Shown: positions 63,635 to 64,000 of the stretch, piece after piece
How positions within the stretch are numbered: the stretch's first letter is position 1
Layout: each line of letters starts with the position of its first letter
Assembly: GCA_009993955.1 (NCBI GenBank)
Contig: JAACSL010000002.1
Location: 159,829 to 223,828, forward strand
Reading direction: 5' to 3'
DNA length: 64,000 nt
From: Paraglaciecola sp.
GTDB taxonomy: Bacteria; Pseudomonadota; Gammaproteobacteria; Enterobacterales; Alteromonadaceae
Made by a program: the position numbers and the translations under genes
Notes under the pieces: generated by a model
What the model was told of the DNA's origin: nothing
The model's input: the letters and a program-made list of their open reading frames with translations, nothing else
The model's database searches: none

Positions 63635-63773
63635 ATAATTTGCTGTACATTACTTTGGTGTAACAACACAGTCCTTGTGGGTTCATTCCAGCCAAATCAT
63701 CCACGATTTGTCGTTCAAGCTTCTTGACGTGATGTTAAATCACTTCGCGTCTTCTTCGAAGACCTGCTTTCAA

Positions 63774-63793
63774 CCAGCTGAGCTACGGGTGCA
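63774..63793 (-). pseudogene. tRNA-Arg 5'-fragment
   Basis: On the minus strand GCACCCGTAGCTCAGCTGG, identical to the first 19 nt of the intact tRNA-Arg at 63558-63634, then diverging into hairpin sequence. A remnant of tRNA duplication. Confidence 0.75.
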
Positions 63794-63925
63794 TATTTTG
63801 CTGATTTTTTAAGCAGCCACTTGGCTGGTTTTTTGCGAGCGCTGATTCTAATGAAAACGACGCTGATTTCCACTGTTATTTACAGCAAGGCTAGGCTCAT
63901 TTTGCTTAAGTAACCTGAGATCGGT

Positions 63926-64000
63926 TTAAGCAGCCACCATCGCATTTCTCTCAACGTCGCTAATATTAAGGGATGGCTTATTTTTCTTGAGGCAATATGC
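63926..64000 (-). CDS. Possible C-terminal end of a gene beyond the window
   Basis: An open minus-strand frame enters from the right edge and ends at TAA 63928-63926, with a 24-residue tail (...ISDVERNAMVAA). It is too short to identify, and chance is not excluded. Confidence 0.25.
   Translation of the reverse strand, partial: AYCLKKNKPSLNISDVERNAMVAA

Larger units (their letters stand above)
63635..64000. other. Window end: hairpin-chain block C, tRNA-Arg 5' fragment and AT-rich tail
   Basis: 63666-63771 holds further mini-hairpins: CACA-gtcct-TGTG, CAAATC-atccac-GATTTG, CAAG-ctt-CTTG, GTGAT-gttaa-ATCAC and GTCTTC-ttc-GAAGAC. A partial copy of tRNA-Arg (5' end and D arm) lies at 63774-63793. 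From about 63929 to the window edge a minus-strand frame could be the tail of a gene, but this is not certain. Nothing else recognised. Confidence 0.6.

Noticed and set aside
61245..63771. CRISPR array
   Set aside because: Units are unequal hairpins without constant repeats and spacers, and there are no cas genes.

Overview
The window reads as chromosomal DNA of a marine gammaproteobacterium of the Alteromonadaceae (Glaciecola/Paraglaciecola-like). This is inferred from the close matches to slmA, arcA, trmB, mutY-yggX and ppiC, from the large TonB receptor next to tryptophan-halogenase-like and SapC proteins, and from the abundance of algal-polysaccharide genes. No replicon origin, IS element or CRISPR array was seen.

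Layout. 1-5.2 kb: housekeeping and small conserved genes (coaBC 3' end, slmA, an M28 peptidase, a TetR regulator, DUF1820, EVE). 5.2-9.2 kb: a yjbEFGH/gfc-type exopolysaccharide operon on the minus strand with a terminator after its first gene. 9.5-11.3 kb: malic enzyme and a DUF1439 protein. 11.4-14.8 kb: a small uronate/alginate module (DUF4861 protein, alginate-lyase-family enzyme, FCD-GntR regulator) with two copies of a UxuR-like palindrome. 15.3-35.0 kb: an alpha-galactoside/galactose locus: TonB receptor, halogenase-like protein, SapC, SSS symporter, GH36 alpha-galactosidase, DgoR-like regulator, SDR sugar dehydrogenase, DgoK, glycerol kinase, SMP-30 lactonase, an M20 peptidase, an alpha/beta hydrolase and galKT. 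A recurring 17-bp AT-rich palindrome lies in front of several of these genes, so they look like one regulon. Alpha-galactosidase together with glycerol kinase fits catabolism of a galactosyl-glycerol such as floridoside.

35.2-40.5 kb: ppiC, a lipoprotein GH10 xylanase, and a four-gene operon (TlpA-like thioredoxin, DUF4266 lipoprotein, DUF3570 protein, ApbE). The DUF3570 protein carries a sequence like the ApbE flavinylation motif, so the operon may be a little-described extracytoplasmic flavin redox system. 40.6-49.2 kb: arcA, a histidine kinase, glgA, rsmC, trmB, a hydrolase, mutY and yggX, then tRNA-Phe. 49.6-57.1 kb: the dabB-dabA inorganic-carbon uptake operon, divergent from a LysR gene that lacks a normal start and is frameshifted, and translationally coupled to a decayed cysD, a DUF6671 gene and a Sua5-type gene.

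57.2-64 kb: accessory DNA. It holds a discoidin-domain protein, an unknown EF-hand-like protein, a methyltransferase-HNH fusion and a hipBA toxin-antitoxin pair with four evenly spaced operators. Around hipBA and tRNA-Arg(CCG) lie unusual non-coding blocks built almost entirely of consecutive mini-hairpins with recurring loops, together with tRNA-like fragments.
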